DNA of 64,000 bases from Centroberyx gerrardi. Taxonomy: Eukaryota > Chordata > Actinopteri > Beryciformes > Berycidae. The notes under the pieces were generated by a model. It was given only the letters and a program-made list of their open reading frames with translations, searched no databases and had not been told where the DNA came from. Within the stretch, counting starts at the first letter, position 1. Each line of letters starts with the position of its first letter. Of the stretch, positions 58,951 to 64,000 are shown piece after piece. The DNA lies in assembly GCF_048128805.1 (NCBI RefSeq), contig NC_136005.1, positions 14,831,760 to 14,895,759 on the forward strand, given 5' to 3'. Both the position numbers and the translations under genes were made by a program.

Positions 58951-59952
58951 GTGTTATTGTCTATTACAAAGGTAATTTAAAAAGGCTTATTCCTCTCATT
59001 TAAATTGGAAAATGGTGAACGTATATTTATTACGGTGTGATAATTCAGTGCCGGTATTTGTACGGACATTGATATGTTTTGTTTTGGGTTTTTTTAGAAT
59101 TTAAATGTATTTTTTCAGTTGAAATTTAAGAAAGTAAGCTCGGTCTTAGTTGAGTGGCTCTAAGAAGCGCATGCTCTTGATTTAAGCAGCGCACTGGGGA
59201 TGGACTTCTGCTTTAATGGGGGGGAAATGGAAAAAAATAAGTTCTTGGCCTGGGCTGCTGTTTTTCCAGCGAGTAAAGTTGTGGTGCTTGATTTAACTCT
59301 GACAGTGTCGCTGTAAAGTTTAGGCCCTGGATATTCAATCAAAATGGATTTCCAGTCAAAGATTGTAGGTTGCTCCCCTTACATAACAAAGACAGCATTG
59401 AGTTTGGTTTCATTTCATTGCATGGTATTTACATTCAACAGTTACGAGTCTCTCATTGAAATATTTGGTACATTTTGCAGGTGTATAAAATATGGTGCTG
59501 AATTACAGGCCTGGATCTGTCTGTGAGCGTCTACAGGTGAAGTCAGCAGGTCCGCAGCCTCTCAGTTGCTTTCTCCCTCATGGCCAGTTAAGATCAGCTG
59601 GTAGTCTTTACGAGGGCCTGCATATTGGCTTGCACAGTAAATGTCCTCAGGTAACTATGGGTCCCTTATGGCACCACCAGTGGAGCAGATGTGCTCCAGC
59701 TTGAGATTGATGTCTATGTAAACAGAAGCAGTTCCAGTGTCAAACACGGCTCCCAAAACTGAATTTCTGCTTTATTATATGGGTGGGGGTGTGTCCTATA
59801 GACGCTCTACCAGGTTCCAGCCCCCATGTTGTCCTTGAGCAAGACAGATCTCTATCAGCTCTGGGTGTGCTGCTCTGTCACTGATCCTGACTTCTCACCT
59901 CCCTAGAAGGGGACAAGTCAGTTATTATACAGTTGAAAATGACACAAAAGAG

Positions 59953-59954
<2 letters not shown>

Positions 59955-59986
<32 letters not shown>

Positions 59987-60075
59987 AGGGCAATGAGCGA
60001 CAAATTTCATCAGCTGGATTTGAACCGATGAATTGCAAGCACATGGTATGCAACTGAGCCTGTGGAGCCAACAGA
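59955..60075 (-). mobile_element. tRNA-derived SINE fragment with (TC)n tail
   Basis: On the minus strand the text GGCTCAGTTGC (60060-60050) resembles a pol III A box. About 25 bases on, GGTTCAAATCC (60026-60016) matches the B box. It runs on to TCGCTCATTGCCCTCCCC and a (TC)n tail at 59983-59955. The arrangement of tRNA-like head, short body and TC tail fits a fish SINE. It is not a functional tRNA: the cloverleaf is not complete. Confidence 0.55.
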
Positions 60076-60653
60076 CTGTCCCAGGGCCTCAGCTTTTGAG
60101 ATGGTTTCATATTACTGTAAAACCATTGTTTATGTAACACAGTCTTGTTTTTATCCACTTCATCATAGAGCAACGCTCTAAATCTGCGTGGTGTATCATT
60201 GCCTGTGCATACGTGGTGTAAGATAGCCTACCCAAAAGTGAGTGTGTTGAATGAAACACTTCTCCCCAGGTGTCACACCCAGACAATAGAGCATTGTTGT
60301 CTGTGGTGTTTTCTCTTCCAGTCAAGAAAATGTAATTATAAGTGTGTGCACACACTTATGCACACAAAAGTAATGTAAGCCTGCATGCAAGCATGCATGT
60401 GAGTGTGTCACGTTCTCCGATTTTACTGCCATCTGTTTACATGACTCCACCTGGCTCTGATTTGGAAATTTGATTCAGATTTCATGCATTCCCATAAAAA
60501 TAAAATATCTGTGATGCTATGCTACAGCCTTAAGGGAGAAACAAGAGGATATAATAGAAAGCGCATGTGGCTGGTTATGGTGCATAGCACATGGGCACAC
60601 TGTATTGCAATCAGGCCCAGCACCAGCAGCATGCTCACACACGCGCGCACACA

Positions 60654-60696
<43 letters not shown>

Positions 60697-63164
60697 TATA
60701 GCTACCAAGCCCTAAGCATGAGCGCTGGGTTTAAGTAGTAGATACAGGCCCAGTAAAATGTTGTTGGCATCATCTAGCTCTTTGCTAATTAGACCTGCCT
60801 TGATTTTAACAGCTCATATACCCAGTGCATTGTTCTTACTGCTAAGAAATACAAGCAACCATGTGGCATACTTTCCTACCCTTGCAGCAGCCAAGCATTT
60901 GTTCCCCAAATTGTCAAGTAGTGAAAATTGACGGATGGATTACATTTGATTTTCTAACCTTACGTATTATAGGGTTAGGGTGTTCGTTACAGAGATGTAC
61001 ACTTCCAGTGCTATGTAGCTAAATATCCTACATTGCAGTCGCTGTGTAAGCCTCCATTATATTGTATGTTCCTCTGCATTTGTAGCCAGATGACTTTACA
61101 GTATGCAATTTAGAGTTAGATTTAGATTTGATGATTTTGAGGAGGCTGTTGCAACGTTAGGCGAGGATAGATATGATGGGTTTAAAACACAAATTAATGC
61201 CTGCTAAACTGCAGTGATGACAGTGATGATAGACAGAATCTTGTATTTTCCTTGTTATTTTGCTGTGATTATAGTTTACATTAATCAACAGTCAACAAAC
61301 ATGAGTCATGTGGGAATCAAAAAACATGCATCAAACATCCAGCAGTTTGATGAACTTGCAAGGCAAATTAACTCATCAAAATGCTATTTTGATTATGTGA
61401 AAGTATCATGATTACATTTCACTTGCCTTTTATCAATATGAAATCATGCAGTTTGATAGAGATTGTGACCAGTGTTTGTGTTTGAGTGGTATGGCTATGA
61501 AACACATTATTTTAGAAACCCAGTAGCGCTCCAGCCTCAGACCTTTGCACCTCCCTCCTCTCTCCCTTTCCATTGGAGGCCTGTTGACAGTAGATCCATA
61601 TGGGGTTAGATAAGTTTCATAATTAAATGAATACAGTGTGGCCTGGTAGTGAAGTGTTCAGTTGTTCTCTGCCCTCCGAGCCTCTGCTGAAGGAGCCCAG
61701 GTAAAGCTCCGGGTGTTGACACTGCCGTGTGTGTGTGTTTGTGTGTGTACATGAGAGAGACAGCCAGCGGGACAGAGACAGAGAGCAGAGCCAGGTGAAG
61801 CTGTGTGTTGTTGACTTTACGGGGTCTCCCAGGGTGCACGGCCCGCTGCTGCACCAACGCTCCTCTGTGTGCCGGGCCTGGAGCGGAGGAAGTCCTTCCA
61901 AGAAAACCTGATTGTTTCTGCAAACAAGAAAGCCTGGAAAAACAAAATAAAGCCACTATCCTGTTTGCCTTTGCAATGTGAGAACTTTGGAGGATCACAT
62001 GGTAAGGCGCCTTTACTGAATGTGAGGGTTTGTTTCAGGTTTCTCTGGATTTGGGTTTTCTGGGGCTGGCAACCGTAGACTTGTATGTATGTGTGAGTGA
62101 ATTCTCTATACTCATTAAAGTGGTTAGTATTGTTAGTTATGGCCTTTTCTATGGTCTGTGCAAAACACTGGAAACCCACCAATGATAGTGTCTCCCTTAT
62201 TATTAATAAGTCTGTTGATCTGATTCTGAATTCTGCAGTACGCTAGGTGTTTCTCATGCTATCTGGAGCTGGACTGGGCGCCATGAGCTTGTGGTTTTCG
62301 GAGGGGAGTATCTGTCCTTCACCACTTCCTGAACTAGCCAACAGGGAACTGATATTTATGGGGAGCCGACTTTTTCCCAGCAGTAGAAATCCAAGTCAAT
62401 AGTCGTCCTATTCAGGAACGGCCGGCTCTGAGTTGATACAATAAACTCTGCTTGCTGGCTATCAACATTTGGTGTTAGCTGTTTATGCAAACCTGTTTGA
62501 AATCAAACAAAGGTCCAGTCAGGGTGGATGAAGGTTGTGCTTTGTGAAATACTGTCTGTCTGGTCTGAATGGCTGCTATGATTGAGCTCTCTAGCCTAGC
62601 CTAACATATCTATGAATACATCTGGAGACAGATAGTCTAAGTGAGTACCTGACATTTTAGATATTGAGAAGATTTCTGATTATGTCATGAAATGACAAAC
62701 CATATTTCCCACTCCTAGATAAAATATTTTGCCACCACAATCAGGAACCTTTGGCATGTATGGCTTTGTTTTCATTTGATTTTCTTTCTGTGGGAACATA
62801 ACAGTATGTGTGAAATGGCTGCCATGCTGTAAGCGTACTGTAAGTTTTGAAAAGATGTTGAGATACAGAGAAATAGCTCTAAATATGAAGTATTGATGCA
62901 TACATAAAGACCCTTGAAATGGTTCCTCTAAATTACTGACTTTCTGTAAACTGTAAAGATATTCTCACAGTCAGGATTGCTGTGTAATGCAGTGGCCCGA
63001 GTAGATAAGTCAGTTTAGTGTAAAAAGAGTATTTCCTAGCTTTGTGAGTTTTACTACAGTTTTACTGAAGGCCAGGTGGTGTGTTAGCGGTCACACCATC
63101 ACCTGACAAAGTCACAAAGTCTATTTTACAGCCTGTAAGTCAGCCTATCAACCAGGTTTCTGTG

Positions 63165-63166
<2 letters not shown>

Positions 63167-63206
<40 letters not shown>

Positions 63207-63264
63207 GGGGGGATGCACATGCATACACATGCCACACATGCTTATATTCCCAGAAAGTTAGATA

Positions 63265-63305
<41 letters not shown>
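63167..63305. repeat. (GT)n and (AC)n in inverted arrangement
   Basis: A GT run at 63167-63204 and an AC run at 63267-63305 lie 62 bp apart and are complementary to each other, so single strands could pair. Other simple repeats in this part are (TG)n 55870-55902, (AC)n 58326-58357 and (CA)n 60636-60694. Confidence 0.9.
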
Positions 63306-63310
<5 letters not shown>

Positions 63311-64000
63311 TCTCCACGTGCTTTGCCTTCCTTTAATTAACCAGATGTGTCGCTGTTAACAATGAGCCATTGATGGAAAAAAATATTTCATCGAGGGACA
63401 GGAGAGTCTTCTGGAGTAGAAATATGTGAGGCTAACTTTACCCAGCTTATAACTCTGGAAGTGCAGGACAGCACAGCACAGTAAAGGTGGGACTTGCTGG
63501 GAACTCAGCAAGCTCTGAGTCAAACCTCCGGTCATTCTTTGTTGTTGAAGTAATGTTTTTTTTTAATTTACTTTCATTACTTTGAAGTGCATGAGTTTGG
63601 ATCAGCTCTCATAACCAGTGACACTTAAAGTTGTGTTTCATGAGGAAACGCTCCGCTGGGCACCACTGAACATGTGACAAACATGTTACTTTTAGGGATT
63701 TTGTTTGATTTCTTTACACACTTTCAGTTTAGGTTATTTTTTTGTTCCTATTCTGAAAGATTTGAAAAGTGTCAGTGGACGTGACATTTGTTTGTTTTCC
63801 TAAATGTGACACTAATCCATGCTGACATACATTAGAAGCTTTCTGAAGACACACCAAACCCTGTACTGTGTGGTATTTTATACATACACTTTATTGAAGG
63901 TTTAGCCACCCAGTATTAAAGATGAGTTATTGTCATGCTGTAGTTTTACAACATAAAGGCAATATGACACAAAGCCATTTCAACAGTACAGGCTTTCACA

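Larger units (their letters stand above)
54329..64000. other. Gene-poor interval to window end
   Basis: No exon with coding similarity is recognised over 9.7 kb. It holds microsatellites and a tRNA-derived SINE fragment (59955-60075). A segment at about 54968-55010 ((AATAG)n then ACTTTTATTTTCCCGG) resembles the 3' tail of fish LINE/SINE repeats. A weak exon-like segment at 61833-62001 has acceptor CTCCCAG and donor GTAAGG. If a gene on the right starts at 54156, all this is its first intron. Confidence 0.5.

Noticed and set aside
60016-60060. Possible tRNA gene on the minus strand
   Set aside because: A and B boxes are present, but the acceptor stem and anticodon arm do not pair, and a TC tail follows; best explained as a SINE fragment.
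61833-62001. Second candidate noncoding exon with an ATG directly before the donor
   Set aside because: Acceptor context is weak and no coding or conserved content is visible; retained only as a remark in the right-hand interval.

Overview
This window is vertebrate genomic DNA, almost certainly from a ray-finned (teleost) fish. The genes have many short exons with GT-AG introns. Noncoding DNA is rich in (GT)n, (GA)n and (TAGAA)n microsatellites. Small hAT-like MITEs with intact 8-bp target-site duplications are frequent. The proteins resemble human orthologues closely but not identically. Nothing points to bacterial or viral DNA.

Layout, left to right. (1) 1-8.3 kb, + strand: the 3' part (12 exons) of a class-4 semaphorin; its first exon(s) lie before the window. 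(2) 10.6-15.1 kb, - strand: a complete scamp4, a four-pass vesicle membrane protein without NPF repeats. (3) 15.1-16.3 kb: a shared promoter region between the divergent genes scamp4 and chaf1a, with CCAAT boxes and an E2F-type site. (4) 16.3-30.2 kb, + strand: a complete 16-exon chaf1a (large subunit of chromatin assembly factor 1). Its introns carry a 1.3-kb foldback transposon and three hAT-like elements. (5) 30.3-38.4 kb, - strand: a complete 11-exon ubxn6 (p97/VCP cofactor), whose 3' end converges on that of chaf1a; its first intron uses a GC donor. (6) 40.4-53.3 kb, + strand: a complete uap1 (UDP-N-acetylglucosamine pyrophosphorylase). It predicts 505 aa without, or 519 aa with, an in-frame 42-nt cassette exon at the position of the mammalian AGX2 insert. 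(7) 53.3-64 kb: no protein-coding exon recognised; one well-bounded candidate noncoding exon (54156-54328), perhaps a 5' exon of the next gene, among microsatellites and a tRNA-derived SINE fragment.

The genes do not form a pathway. They are independent housekeeping or cell-surface genes: axon-guidance-type signalling, membrane traffic, replication-coupled nucleosome assembly, p97-dependent protein handling and nucleotide-sugar synthesis. Relatives of these genes lie on human 19p13.3 (SCAMP4, CHAF1A, UBXN6) and 1q22-q23 (UAP1, SEMA4A), two members of the vertebrate MHC paralogon, so the block may be an old linkage group. No wholly new system was found. The most informative items are the uap1 cassette exon, the long-TIR foldback element with a 9-bp duplication, the GC-AG intron, altered motifs in Chaf1a, and promoter motifs suggesting S-phase control of chaf1a and stress control of uap1. 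All exon boundaries were placed by reading frame, splice consensus and remembered vertebrate orthologues, without alignment software.
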